Source: Bacteroidota bacterium (GTDB lineage Bacteria > Bacteroidota > Bacteroidia > Flavobacteriales_D > Crocinitomicaceae). From it: 47,537 bases of DNA. The position numbers and the translations under genes were made by a program. Under the pieces are notes generated by a model. It had not been told where the DNA came from. It searched no databases and was given only the letters and a program-made list of their open reading frames with translations. The first letter of the stretch is position 1; the number at the start of each line of letters is the position of its first letter. This document shows positions 1 to 8,939 of the stretch, in pieces. The DNA lies in NCBI GenBank assembly GCA_006227105.1, contig SBFR01000251.1, positions 1 to 47,537 of the forward strand. Reading direction: 5' to 3'.

Positions 1-78
1 ATGTGGTGAAATTGGTAGACACGCCAGACTTAGGATCTGGTGCCGAGAGGTGTGCGGGTTCGAGTCCCTCCATCCGCA
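1..78 (+). tRNA. tRNA-Leu (anticodon UAG), 5' end cut by window edge
   Basis: The sequence folds as a class II tRNA. The anticodon stem CCAGA/TCTGG (24-28, 36-40) encloses a 7-nt loop with TAG at 31-33. A long variable arm follows, then a T-arm with GGTTCGAGTCC. The 3' acceptor strand CATCCGC (71-77) is followed by discriminator A78. The window opens with ATG, which pairs with the inner part of the acceptor strand, so about four 5' bases (expected GCGG) lie outside. CCA is not encoded. Leu(UAG) reads CUN codons. Confidence 0.95.
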
Positions 79-82
79 CTTC

Positions 83-115
83 AAATGGTCTTGTTGTCTG
101 ACGAGGCCATTTTTT
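83..115 (+). terminator. Rho-independent terminator after tRNA-Leu
   Basis: A 12-bp stem (83-94 with 101-112, including two G-U pairs) closes a 6-nt loop and is followed by a short T-run. It sits between the tRNA and tig, so the two may be separate transcripts. Only about 30 bp are then left for a tig promoter; an imperfect -7 element (TAGTTTTA, 124-131) is the only candidate seen. Confidence 0.65.
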
Positions 116-145
116 GTTTGTAGTAGTTTTAAAAGAAGAAGTAAG

Positions 146-1498
146 ATGAATATTATTCGTCAGGATGTGGATGCGTTGAACGCTGTCCTTAAAGTGCAGA
201 TCTCTGCTGAAGATTACAGCCAGAAGGTAAAATCAACTTTGGAAAAATACCGTAAAACGGCTAAAATTCCAGGATTCAGACCTGGTCATGTTCCATTGGC
301 TTTGATTCAAAAGCAATACGGAAAATCAGTATTGGCTGATGAATTGAACAAGTTGGTGAACGATGCATTGTACAACTATATTTCTGAAAACAAGATCGAA
401 ATCCTAGGGAATCCTATTCCAAAAGAAGGATCAGATGTTGTTGGTGATTTTGACAAGCCGGATACGTTTGAATTTGAATACGAAATTGGACTATCTCCAA
501 AGTTTGAGATCAAATTGAACGAAAAGAGCAAATACGATTATGTTAAAGTAAAGGTAGACGAGAAGTTGTTGGACAAGCAGATCGAAGACCTTAGAAGAAG
601 ATACGGAAAACTAGTATCGGCTGATAGTGTTGGTGAAAACGATCTAGTACTTGCTCAATTTGTTGAATTGAACGATGATGATTCGATCAAGGATGGAGGA
701 ATTCTTCATTCATCGACTGTTTCAATGGAATTCATTGAAGACAAAAAGACGAAGAAAGAGTTGATCGGTAAAGCGAAAGGAGATAAAGTAATCGTTGATC
801 CTGCTAAAGTTTCAAGAGGCGGAAAAGATACTGCATCAATGTTGGGTGTAAAGGAGGAGGATCTTGGAAGTATTTCAAAGAAATTCCAGTTAACGATCAA
901 CGAGATCAAGCACATGGAGATGGCTGATCTTAATCAGGAACTTTTCGATCGTTTGTTTGGTGAAGGAGCTGTGAAGAGCGAAAAAGAACTTAGAGAAAGA
1001 ATTGCTGCAGATCTTGAAGGAATGTTTGGTAATGACTCAGATCGTATCTTGACAAGGGACATTTATGAGGATCTTGTTCAAAATACTAAAGTTGAGCTTC
1101 CAAATACATTCTTGAAAAGATGGATCAAGCTTTCGAACGAAAAGCCGATTACTGATGAGCAGATCGAGCAGGATTATGATAATTATGCGAAAGGTTTGAA
1201 GTGGCAGTTGATCCAGAGTGATATTTTCAAAAGCAATGAGATCAAGTTAGACAACAGTGAGGTGATCGATTTCACGAAAGGATTGTTGGTGAACAACTAC
1301 GCTCAATATGGAATTCCTGCTCCTGAAGATAAAGAATTGACAGCGTCAGCCCTTCAGGTACTTCAGAACAAGGAAGAAGCGAATCGTATCTACGATATGC
1401 TTGCAGAGAAAAAACTTACTGAATATTTCAAAAGCACAGTTAAGTTGAAAGAGAAACAGGTGTCTTACGATGAATTCGTGGAGATTGCCTCTAAATAA
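146..1498 (+). CDS. tig: Trigger factor, ribosome-associated chaperone
   Basis: This 450-residue protein has the length of trigger factors, which bind the ribosome at the exit tunnel and shield nascent chains. The ribosome-docking signature GFRPGHVP lies at residues 43-50, inside a typical N-terminal domain (about 1-115). The C-terminal half (about 260-450) is Lys/Glu-rich and helical, as in the SurA-like arm domain. The middle region, where the FKBP-type prolyl isomerase domain belongs, is poorly conserved and lacks the usual FIPGFE-like motif, so isomerase activity is doubtful. The ATG at 146 is chosen because an upstream ATG in the same frame (50) lies inside the tRNA and its extension resembles no trigger factor. 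A terminator follows immediately. Confidence 0.93.
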   Translation: MNIIRQDVDALNAVLKVQISAEDYSQKVKSTLEKYRKTAKIPGFRPGHVPLALIQKQYGKSVLADELNKLVNDALYNYISENKIEILGNPIPKEGSDVVGDFDKPDTFEFEYEIGLSPKFEIKLNEKSKYDYVKVKVDEKLLDKQIEDLRRRYGKLVSADSVGENDLVLAQFVELNDDDSIKDGGILHSSTVSMEFIEDKKTKKELIGKAKGDKVIVDPAKVSRGGKDTASMLGVKEEDLGSISKKFQLTINEIKHMEMADLNQELFDRLFGEGAVKSEKELRERIAADLEGMFGNDSDRILTRDIYEDLVQNTKVELPNTFLKRWIKLSNEKPITDEQIEQDYDNYAKGLKWQLIQSDIFKSNEIKLDNSEVIDFTKGLLVNNYAQYGIPAPEDKELTASALQVLQNKEEANRIYDMLAEKKLTEYFKSTVKLKEKQVSYDEFVEIASK

Positions 1499-1502
1499 TT
1501 AG

Positions 1503-1528
1503 AAAAGCCCCTGAGAATGGGGCTTTTT
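1503..1528 (+). terminator. Rho-independent terminator of tig
   Basis: Stem AAAAGCCCC (1503-1511) pairs with GGGGCTTTT after a 7-nt loop and ends in a T-run. It starts 4 bp after the tig stop codon. Confidence 0.9.
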
Positions 1529-1593
1529 AATGCTGTATCTTTTTGTAGTTTTATCGTTTGAAAAGGTACATTTTTTGTTGATCCGCAATAACG

Positions 1594-2280
1594 ATGAAAA
1601 GAATTCTTTTATTACCCTTTACCTTTTTAGCTTGGACGACATTCGCTCAACCATCGATCATGGAAACGAACAGGGATCCTTATAAATGGATCTTTGGAGC
1701 ATCATGGAATGTGATCGATGACAATGGATATCCGTTTACGAAATTGTTCGATATGCCAGGCTCATGGAATTATCATTACTTTCCGTCGAGATTATTTGCG
1801 GATAAATACTTCTACAATCACTGGAGTTGGGAAATTGCTGCTGCTTATAACAAATATTACTCTAGTAAACTGATCAATCAGGAAACAGGACATTCTGGAT
1901 TTAATGTGAATGCTGATTTTAATTTCAAGTACAGTTTCAACAGTGCTAAAATGAAAAACAGAAAGAGATTTGATCCTTACTTTTCGATGGGATTGGGAGG
2001 TACGTTTCGAACCAGTTTGGAGGTTCCGGTAAATGCCAATTTTAATTTAAATCTGGGAACCAATTATTGGTTAACGAACCGCTGGGGACTTCAGGTACAA
2101 ACAAGTGGGAAAATAGGGCTCTTCCCTAAGATTTTATTTACGAATGCGAATTATATGCAGCATTCATTTGGGGTGATCTACAAACATGATCCAAGAGGGT
2201 CAAAATCGAAAAGTAATTTCGACAAGAAAAAATATCCTTGGACAAGAGAAAAACAAAGATTCAAGAGAAGAAGTACATAA
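1594..2280 (+). CDS. Putative outer-membrane beta-barrel protein, unknown function
   Basis: This 228-residue protein begins with a clear Sec signal peptide ending near FAQ (residues 17-19). The rest is rich in aromatic residues and alternating polar/hydrophobic strands (for example FDPYFSMGLGG and NYWLTNRWGLQVQ), the pattern of small outer-membrane beta-barrels of Bacteroidota. The C-terminal tail, from about residue 200, is strongly basic (many Lys and Arg), which is unusual for a barrel end and may be periplasmic or bind an anionic partner. I do not recognise a specific family. It is monocistronic: a terminator lies on each side. No exact TAnnTTTG element precedes it, only imperfect T-rich variants at 1535-1580. 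Confidence 0.75.
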   Translation: MKRILLLPFTFLAWTTFAQPSIMETNRDPYKWIFGASWNVIDDNGYPFTKLFDMPGSWNYHYFPSRLFADKYFYNHWSWEIAAAYNKYYSSKLINQETGHSGFNVNADFNFKYSFNSAKMKNRKRFDPYFSMGLGGTFRTSLEVPVNANFNLNLGTNYWLTNRWGLQVQTSGKIGLFPKILFTNANYMQHSFGVIYKHDPRGSKSKSNFDKKKYPWTREKQRFKRRST

Positions 2281-2286
2281 GAAAAG

Positions 2287-2313
2287 AAAAAGCCGGACTA
2301 GCCGGCTTTTTTT
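2287..2313. terminator. Bidirectional terminator between convergent genes
   Basis: A 10-bp stem AAAAAGCCGG / CCGGCTTTTT with loop ACTAG has an A-run on the left and a T-run on the right, so it can stop transcription from both sides. It overlaps the sppA stop codon. Confidence 0.9.
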
Positions 2314-4114
2314 ATTTTAGTTCGATCTCGTAAGGGAGTCTCATCTGAATTCCCATCCAGTCTTCAATGCGTTTGATCTTCTGATATTCTCTAACAAGTT
2401 CCTCTGGCATTGCCTGACTTTCAATAGAGATCTCTTCGTTTTCGTCCTCAAGTTGCTCGATCAATGCCATCCACTTATCATCTTTTTTAAGAGGATAGTA
2501 AAGAACCTTTTTGGTTTTGATCTTTGCTTTGTCAGCTGCGTAATTGATTGCGTCTTCGATTCCACCAAGCTTGTCTACTAATCCAATGGATAATGCATCT
2601 TTTCCAGTCCAAACGCGTCCTCTGGCAAGAATGTCAACTTTTTCTTTTGACATTTTTCGGCCCTCCGCAACGCGCTCCTTGAACAAGTCGTAGATTTCGT
2701 CAACTTCATCCTGGATCATGGATAATTCTTCAGGAGTCAGTTTTCGATTGGTGGTTAAAACTGCATGACTGTTCGTCATTGCGCGATCAAATGAGATCCC
2801 GAGCTTGTTTTCAAACATTGCACCCATATAAGGGATCATGCCAAATACTCCGATTGACCCTGTTATCGTTGTTGGCTCTGCAAAAATGGCTGTAGCCGGT
2901 GTCGCGATGTAGTATCCGCCTGAAGCGGCAACATCTCCCATGGAAACGATCACTTTCTTTGTTTTGTTCGTCAATTTAACCTCCCTCCAGATCTCCTCAC
3001 TTGCAAGTGCGCTACCACCGGGGCTGTTGATCCTGAAGACAACCGTTTTGATCGATTTATTTTTCCTCACATCCTGAAAGAGTTTGCAGATCTCTTTTGA
3101 TGTAAGCCCGTCTCCGTCTGTCGCTACACCTCCTTCAGCAAGAATAACAGCGATGTTTGGTTTTTCATTTTTTACAAGGATCTGGTCCTGATAGAATTTC
3201 TTTTTGGCATATTTTTCAAACGCCTGAAGCTCAACTTCGTCGTTATTCTTCAATCCAAGCTTTTTGTTAAGCATTGCGATCATTTCGTCACGATACATAA
3301 CGCCATCAAGCAGTTTGTAATCAACGGCATCTTCAGCACGACGGATCTTTCCTTCTTCAGCAATTTCATTCAATGAATTCTGATCTATCTTTCTGTCTTT
3401 AGCAATATCCATTCTGATATCCTCCCAGATCGAATTCAAATAACGCTCGACCTGTAGACGGCTAGAGTCACTCATATTGCTTCTGAAGAAAGGTTCTACG
3501 GCACTTTTAAAATCGTTATTTGATCCTCTGATCACTTCAACCTCTATATCCAGCTTGTCTAATGTCCCTTTAAAAAAGCTTAGTTCAGCACCAAGTCCTA
3601 ACATTTCCATATTTGACGTTGGAAAGCCATAATTTTTGTCCGCAGCAGAAGCGATGTAATATTCCTTCAAAGAAATTACCTCACCTTTATTATAAGCGAT
3701 TGCAAATTTTCCAGATTTTTCGAAATCATTGATGGCATTTCTAATTTCTCTTGCTGTCGCGTAACCACATGAAACATCACCGATCTCAATAAAAACACCT
3801 TTTATTTTGTCATCTTTTTTAGCTCTTTCGAATCCGTAAAGGAGATCACTAAGCCCTATTTTTTTATTCAGTTGGAATGTTCCTGGGTTGAACTTATTGT
3901 CACTTTTTTCTCCGATTTCGCCATCCAGAGTGATATGCAGGACAGTTTTATCTTTCAAGCTAAGTGGTTGGGGACCAAAGTCACCAAAGGACCCGATGAT
4001 CCCACCAAGGATCAGGAAGAAAAGCAGCATACCAAGGATGGAAACAACCAAAACTGCCAGGAAACTTGGCCAAAAGATCTTGCCAAAACCGATTTTATTT
4101 GAAGTATCAGACAT
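2312..4114 (-). CDS. sppA: Signal peptide peptidase SppA, long (67 kDa-type) form
   Basis: This 600-residue protein belongs to peptidase family S49. The long form carries two tandem S49 domains and degrades leftover signal peptides in the inner membrane. One membrane helix lies at about residues 16-42, followed by a periplasmic body. The Ser/Lys dyad is split between domains as in the E. coli enzyme: Lys203 (in NDFKSAVEPFF) and Ser398 (in DVAASGGYYIA). The second domain also shows RINSPGGSALAS (about 361-372), typical of the fold. It is monocistronic and divergent from the M14 peptidase, with an exact -7 promoter element 21 bp upstream of the ATG. Length and both catalytic motifs make the assignment secure. 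Confidence 0.95.
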   Translation of the reverse strand: MSDTSNKIGFGKIFWPSFLAVLVVSILGMLLFFLILGGIIGSFGDFGPQPLSLKDKTVLHITLDGEIGEKSDNKFNPGTFQLNKKIGLSDLLYGFERAKKDDKIKGVFIEIGDVSCGYATAREIRNAINDFEKSGKFAIAYNKGEVISLKEYYIASAADKNYGFPTSNMEMLGLGAELSFFKGTLDKLDIEVEVIRGSNNDFKSAVEPFFRSNMSDSSRLQVERYLNSIWEDIRMDIAKDRKIDQNSLNEIAEEGKIRRAEDAVDYKLLDGVMYRDEMIAMLNKKLGLKNNDEVELQAFEKYAKKKFYQDQILVKNEKPNIAVILAEGGVATDGDGLTSKEICKLFQDVRKNKSIKTVVFRINSPGGSALASEEIWREVKLTNKTKKVIVSMGDVAASGGYYIATPATAIFAEPTTITGSIGVFGMIPYMGAMFENKLGISFDRAMTNSHAVLTTNRKLTPEELSMIQDEVDEIYDLFKERVAEGRKMSKEKVDILARGRVWTGKDALSIGLVDKLGGIEDAINYAADKAKIKTKKVLYYPLKKDDKWMALIEQLEDENEEISIESQAMPEELVREYQKIKRIEDWMGIQMRLPYEIELK

Positions 4115-4135
4115 AATGTGATTCGTTTATTCAAT

Positions 4136-4143
4136 CAAATGTA
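4136..4143 (-). promoter_or_regulatory. Bacteroidota -7 promoter element for sppA
   Basis: On the minus strand this reads TACATTTG, an exact match to TAnnTTTG, 21 bp before the sppA start. No clear -33 TTG was found at the usual distance. Confidence 0.6.
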
Positions 4144-4334
4144 TGGATTATGGAAAGGGAACAGGATTTCATTTTTATAAGTGGAAAATCAAAGGGTTAA
4201 GTGAAAGAAATCACGGATAAATGAGGTAGGTTTCCAATTTCTGTCAATTGGTCTTTGGTTTAATGATTATCGTCGAAAATTAGTGGATCTCAATTCTTTT
4301 TTATGTAAATTGTGGACGCTAAACAAACTATAAA

Positions 4335-7172
4335 ATGAAAAAATTACTCCTCTTTTTCGGTGTATTGTGTTCGACAGTCTCCTTTAGTCAGCAATATTCC
4401 AAAGTCAAAATTTATGCGAATGCAGAAGAATTAGCCAGGCTTGCGGCATTAGGTGTTCCTGTTGATCATGGAATCTACAAGGAAAACACATTCTTCATTT
4501 CTGACTATTCGGCTGAAGAGATCCAGATGATGCGAGATTACAATTTTGATTTCGAGATCCTGGTGGAAGACATTCAAGCTGAATTCCTTTCACTAAATGA
4601 AAACAGTGAGACTGAAACCAATAGGAATGCGACTTGTTCTGGTGGATCAGGTGGTGGATCCTCCAATAATTTCTATGTTACTCCAACGCAGCCTTCGAAT
4701 TTCAATTTGGGAACAATGGGAGGGTATTTGAAATACAATGAAATGCTGGCTGAGTTAGATGCAATGGCTGCGCAGTATCCAAATTTGATCACTGTAAAAG
4801 CTCCCATTTCTACTTACATGACGCATCAAAACAGGCCGATCTATTATGTAAAGATCTCTGATAACCCTTCTACAGATGAAAGTACAGAACCAAAAGTACT
4901 TTACACGGCGATCCATCACGCAAGGGAACCAATGAGTTTAATGGAAACGATCTTCTACATGTGGTATTTACTTGAGAATTATGACACCAATGAGGAAATT
5001 CAATATTTGGTGAATAATACTCAAATGTATTTTGTGCCATGTATTAATCCGGACGGATATGTTTATAACGAGACAACAAATCCGAACGGTGGAGGGATGT
5101 GGAGAAAGAACCGAAGAAATAATGGAGGTAACGTATATGGAGTTGATCTAAACCGAAATTACTCCTATGGATGGGGAACAACGGGTACAAGTACTAATCC
5201 AAGTAACGATACATATTGTGGGCCTTCTGCATTTTCCGAGCCTGAAACTCAGGCCATGAGATGGTTGGTACAGAATAATAACTTCCGCACAGCATTCAAT
5301 GCTCACACGTATGCTGAAGATATTCTATTTCCAATTGGTACAACGGATGCGGAATTTGCAGACCACCATGATTACTTTCAAGATGAGGCAAATCATCAGG
5401 TTCAGTTTAATGGCTACACAGCAATGAAAAGTTCTGGCTTATATCCTGCTTCAGGTGATAGTGATGATTACATGTATAAGGTCGATGTTGGAGTTGGTCA
5501 AAAAGATACCATTTTTGTACACACTCCGGAGGTAGGTACTGCATTCTGGCAACCTTCTGGTCAGATTGTAGCGACATGTCAGGAAATGTTCTTCCCAAAT
5601 CTGGTTCTTGCTCATTTGACAAGAAGATATTTGATCGTTACAGATACTGATCCTTCAAATATTGCTACGATGTCCGGTAACTTCAATCACGATGCTTACC
5701 GTTTAGGTTTGGAGGATGGACCCGTTACAGTTTCTATTCAGCCTTTACAGAACATTCAAACAGTTGGTTCTCCAGTAATCCATGATATCAATATCAGAGC
5801 GACGGAAGCGGGAGCCATTTCTTATACGTTGAATCCGTCGATCCAATATGGAGATCAGATCATTTATGTCTTGGAGACGAATAATGGATTGTGGACGAAA
5901 AGAGACACCATTTATAAAACGTACGGAGCATTGACACTTCAGGCGCTTGAAGACGGTTCTACCGCAAACTGGACAGGTAACTGGTCAACGACGACTTCTA
6001 CGTTCGTATCACCGAGTCAGTCTTATACAGATTCTCCTACTGGTACGTATGGAAATAATGCTAACAGAACATATACTTATAATCCTGTGATCGATCTGAC
6101 GAATGCGACTGATGCTGCGATATCGTATTATGCAAAGTGGGATATTGAGGCGGATTACGATTATTGTCAATTCCAGGTGTCTACAGATGGTGGAACAACA
6201 TGGATCGGTCAGTGTACTAATTATACAGTACCAGGAACAAGTGCGAATGGTAGTGTACAACCGAATAACCTGCCAGTATATGAAGGAGTTCAGTCTTCTT
6301 GGGTATTGGATGAGATCAATTTGAGTGATTATCTGGGTCAGCAGATCAAAGTAAGATTCCAGTTAAGAGCTGATGGTGGTGTAAATGGAGATGGCTTTTA
6401 CTTTGATGATTTCAGGGTAATGTACAATGAGGCAGGGGCACCAACGGCACCAACGGCTAATTTCTCTGCGTCTTCAACTTCAGTTTGCGAAGGATCAACT
6501 GTTACATTCAATGATTTCTCTAGCAACATTCCAACAAGTTGGGCTTGGGATTTCGGTGATGGGAATACATCCACCATGCAAAACCCAACAAATACGTATG
6601 CTGCTCAAGGAACTTACACGGTTACATTGACAGTTACAAATGCTGCGGGAAGTGATACTTATACTAGTCAGATTACGGTGAATGCTTTACCATCAGTTGC
6701 CGTTTCAACGTCTGATGTCGATAACCTGGTTTGTACGAATGAAGGAAATGTTGCGTTGACATCAAATCCTACAGGTGCTGTATTTACAGGAGTAGGTGTT
6801 TCAGGAACTACTTTTAATCCAGCTGTTGCGGGAGTAGGGGTTCATGATATTACTGGTACGTATACAGACGGTAATGGATGCCAGGCAACAGATGTAGTTT
6901 CTATTGAAGTACAGAACTGTGCGGGAATTGACGAATTGAATTCAGCTAACATAGTGGTTGTGCCGAATCCGAACAATGGAGAATTCATAGTTAATGGAAT
7001 GACTGCCGGTGATCAGATCGAGGTTTATGATATCAACGGTAAGTTGGTGTATAGCCAGAAAGCGAATGCTAGTCTTGAGATGATTAACTTACCTGAAATT
7101 CAGAATGGAGTATATTATTTGAGAACGATCGGTTCAGAAATGATAAGCCAGGTAAAATTTGTGAAGTTCTAA
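4335..7172 (+). CDS. Secreted M14 zinc carboxypeptidase with PKD domain and T9SS type A sorting domain
   Basis: This 945-residue protein has a signal peptide (about 1-19) and a short propeptide-like region. The M14 carboxypeptidase domain spans about 125-430. Zinc ligands are His195 and Glu198 (HAREP) and His324 (FNAHTY); NPDGY (238-242), DLNRNY (271-276) and catalytic Glu399 (TPEVGTAF) complete the active site. A beta-sandwich region follows (about 545-700). A PKD domain (about 700-785, with WDFGDGN) and a further Ig-like segment precede a type A T9SS sorting domain (about the last 75 residues, VVVPNPNNGEF to VKFVKF). It should be exported by Sec, then T9SS, and act outside the cell on peptides. 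Substrate specificity cannot be read from the sequence. No exact promoter element was seen; TAAATTG upstream lacks one T. Confidence 0.93.
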   Translation: MKKLLLFFGVLCSTVSFSQQYSKVKIYANAEELARLAALGVPVDHGIYKENTFFISDYSAEEIQMMRDYNFDFEILVEDIQAEFLSLNENSETETNRNATCSGGSGGGSSNNFYVTPTQPSNFNLGTMGGYLKYNEMLAELDAMAAQYPNLITVKAPISTYMTHQNRPIYYVKISDNPSTDESTEPKVLYTAIHHAREPMSLMETIFYMWYLLENYDTNEEIQYLVNNTQMYFVPCINPDGYVYNETTNPNGGGMWRKNRRNNGGNVYGVDLNRNYSYGWGTTGTSTNPSNDTYCGPSAFSEPETQAMRWLVQNNNFRTAFNAHTYAEDILFPIGTTDAEFADHHDYFQDEANHQVQFNGYTAMKSSGLYPASGDSDDYMYKVDVGVGQKDTIFVHTPEVGTAFWQPSGQIVATCQEMFFPNLVLAHLTRRYLIVTDTDPSNIATMSGNFNHDAYRLGLEDGPVTVSIQPLQNIQTVGSPVIHDINIRATEAGAISYTLNPSIQYGDQIIYVLETNNGLWTKRDTIYKTYGALTLQALEDGSTANWTGNWSTTTSTFVSPSQSYTDSPTGTYGNNANRTYTYNPVIDLTNATDAAISYYAKWDIEADYDYCQFQVSTDGGTTWIGQCTNYTVPGTSANGSVQPNNLPVYEGVQSSWVLDEINLSDYLGQQIKVRFQLRADGGVNGDGFYFDDFRVMYNEAGAPTAPTANFSASSTSVCEGSTVTFNDFSSNIPTSWAWDFGDGNTSTMQNPTNTYAAQGTYTVTLTVTNAAGSDTYTSQITVNALPSVAVSTSDVDNLVCTNEGNVALTSNPTGAVFTGVGVSGTTFNPAVAGVGVHDITGTYTDGNGCQATDVVSIEVQNCAGIDELNSANIVVVPNPNNGEFIVNGMTAGDQIEVYDINGKLVYSQKANASLEMINLPEIQNGVYYLRTIGSEMISQVKFVKF

Positions 7173-7192
7173 TTTCAACACATAAAAAAAGG

Positions 7193-7222
7193 AAAGGCTC
7201 AGTGAACACTGAGCCTTTTTTT
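7193..7222. terminator. Bidirectional terminator between convergent genes
   Basis: Stem AAAGGCTCAGT / ACTGAGCCTTT (11 bp) with loop GAAC is flanked by an A-run and a T-run. It serves the M14 gene on the plus strand and the phosphatase on the minus strand, whose stop codon overlaps its edge. Confidence 0.92.
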
Positions 7223-8855
7223 ATTTTAAGATTTCCAGAAGTGGATTTCCGGTCATGGCTCCTGTTCGTTGGATCTCTAGCAAATGGATGAGTGTCGCAC
7301 CAATGTCTGTAATTTGAACAGATCTGAAAACCTCTTTATGTTCAATTCCACTTCCGTACCATAATAGCGGTACATGAGTATCATAATTAAAGGCTGAACC
7401 ATGGCTTGTCCCTTTATGTGACGATTCTGTATCTTCTGATTTTGGTAAATATCCTGGCTCCAGCATAAAAATAACATCACCACTCTCTCTCGTGTGAAAA
7501 CCTCTTCTCACCATGTTTAGCCAGCTGTCATCTGAGTTTCCATCAAGGATTTGAGCCGATGTAAATACACGTTTTACTCCTTCCCAACCGATGATCTCAT
7601 TCGCAATAAAGGACGAGACCTCGTTTAATTCAAGTTTCAACGAGTCGATTTTCTGATGATCCAAATAGATATTCAAATTTTCTTGTTCTTCGATCAGGTC
7701 ATGTCCGTATTTTTCAGAAACTATTCGCTTTAGTGAATTCATGTTTTCGTTCAGATAAAAGTATCCACCTGGCATTTTTAGATCCATCAATTGCTGTGGT
7801 ACTGGAACTACAGCATGATCTGCTGTCATGAAAAGTACAAATTCATCTTTCCCGACTGTATTCTCTAATTCTTTGATCAATCGTTTGATCTCAAGATCGA
7901 GTCTGATATAAACATCTTCGATCTCCACCGAATAAGGACCAAACGCATGCCCGACAATATCCGGTGTGGAATAAGAAATGCATAAAAAGTCAGACTGACC
8001 ATCCATTCCCAGTTGCTCTCTTTTTGCAGCAGTGATAGCTAGATCGGTTAGGTAAGTATTGGCAAAAGGGGTGTAAATAAATAATCCATATCCTTTACTA
8101 TTTCCTTTCATCTGTTTTAGATCATAGGGAAACGTTGGGGTTGTTTTTCCAGGTAACAACACCTCATAAGGTGAATTATCTGGCCCAGTTTCACCATACG
8201 CACTTAGATCAAGTAATGTATTCCATTCCCCATTCAACATTTTCTCTGGGTAGCCATTATCGTTGAATTCTTTTATCCAATCAGGTAGGTCTTTTTTAAA
8301 GAAGGAACTTGTAATAAAATTACCCGTCTCAGGATCGTACCAATAACTTCCATCACTCAAGTGTCCTCCGGGCAATATGGCACTTCGGTCTTTTATACTT
8401 AATGAAATGACCTTTGAATTTGGATAGGTAAGCTTAAGTTGATCTGTAACAGTGTAGCTTTTTAGGTTTCTAGGAGAACAATATCCATAGGAACTTGTCG
8501 AGCCAACAGTCTGATAATTTCCATCCGCTACACAGTTGACTACTTTCTTTGTTTCTCTTTCGTACCATTCATTAGCGACAATACCATGATTTTCTGGAGT
8601 CGTACCTGAATAGATACTGGCATGTCCAGGCCCTGTAAAGGTAGGTATGTAATTGTATTGAGTATTCCTGAAATTAGCACCTTCATTCATCAGTTTTAAA
8701 AATCCTCCTTCACAGAATTTGTCTTTAAACCGATACAAGTAATCATAGCACATCTGATCCACTACAATTCCTACGACAAGCTTGGGTTTTGATTGACCAA
8801 CTACAGTGGTGGATGTTAACAAGATTGATGTACAGATGAATAATAAATATCTCAT
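7221..8855 (-). CDS. PafA-like alkaline phosphatase / phosphodiesterase-superfamily enzyme
   Basis: This 544-residue exported protein has a signal peptide of about 20 residues. It matches the architecture of PafA, the phosphate-insensitive periplasmic alkaline phosphatase of Flavobacteriia (about 546 residues). Expected residues are visible: Asp33 (VVDQM), nucleophile Thr74 (TFTGPGHAS), Asn95, Lys155 and Arg157 (IKDRSA), zinc ligands Asp299 and His303 (DIVGH), Asp346-His347 (TADHA) and His485 (GTSHGS). In PafA the Lys-x-Arg pair marks monoesterase preference, so phosphate-monoester hydrolysis in the periplasm is inferred. The gene is monocistronic and divergent from miaE. An exact -7 element lies 20 bp upstream. 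Related phosphodiesterases are the main alternative. Confidence 0.88.
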   Translation of the reverse strand: MRYLLFICTSILLTSTTVVGQSKPKLVVGIVVDQMCYDYLYRFKDKFCEGGFLKLMNEGANFRNTQYNYIPTFTGPGHASIYSGTTPENHGIVANEWYERETKKVVNCVADGNYQTVGSTSSYGYCSPRNLKSYTVTDQLKLTYPNSKVISLSIKDRSAILPGGHLSDGSYWYDPETGNFITSSFFKKDLPDWIKEFNDNGYPEKMLNGEWNTLLDLSAYGETGPDNSPYEVLLPGKTTPTFPYDLKQMKGNSKGYGLFIYTPFANTYLTDLAITAAKREQLGMDGQSDFLCISYSTPDIVGHAFGPYSVEIEDVYIRLDLEIKRLIKELENTVGKDEFVLFMTADHAVVPVPQQLMDLKMPGGYFYLNENMNSLKRIVSEKYGHDLIEEQENLNIYLDHQKIDSLKLELNEVSSFIANEIIGWEGVKRVFTSAQILDGNSDDSWLNMVRRGFHTRESGDVIFMLEPGYLPKSEDTESSHKGTSHGSAFNYDTHVPLLWYGSGIEHKEVFRSVQITDIGATLIHLLEIQRTGAMTGNPLLEILK

Positions 8856-8875
8856 GGTTGGAAAATATTGATGCT

Positions 8876-8883
8876 CAAAAATA
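8876..8883 (-). promoter_or_regulatory. -7 promoter element for the PafA-like gene
   Basis: On the minus strand this reads TATTTTTG, an exact TAnnTTTG match, 20 bp before the ATG. It lies only 33 bp from the divergent miaE element, so both promoters share an 84-bp intergenic region. Confidence 0.55.
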
Positions 8884-8916
8884 CAGATTCCCTTGTTCTT
8901 CTTCAGGAATGGGTAT

Positions 8917-8924
8917 TAACTTTG
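8917..8924 (+). promoter_or_regulatory. Promoter of miaE (-33 TTG and -7 TAACTTTG)
   Basis: TAACTTTG at 8917-8924 is an exact TAnnTTTG match. TTG at 8893-8895 lies 21 bp upstream, a suitable -33 element. It is 15 bp from the ATG, predicting a leader of about 10 nt. Confidence 0.65.
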
Positions 8925-8939
8925 TGAAAAAACTGGGAC

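Noticed and set aside
50-145. In-frame upstream ATG extending trigger factor by 32 residues
   Set aside because: It starts inside the tRNA-Leu gene, and the extension is a translation of tRNA and terminator sequence.
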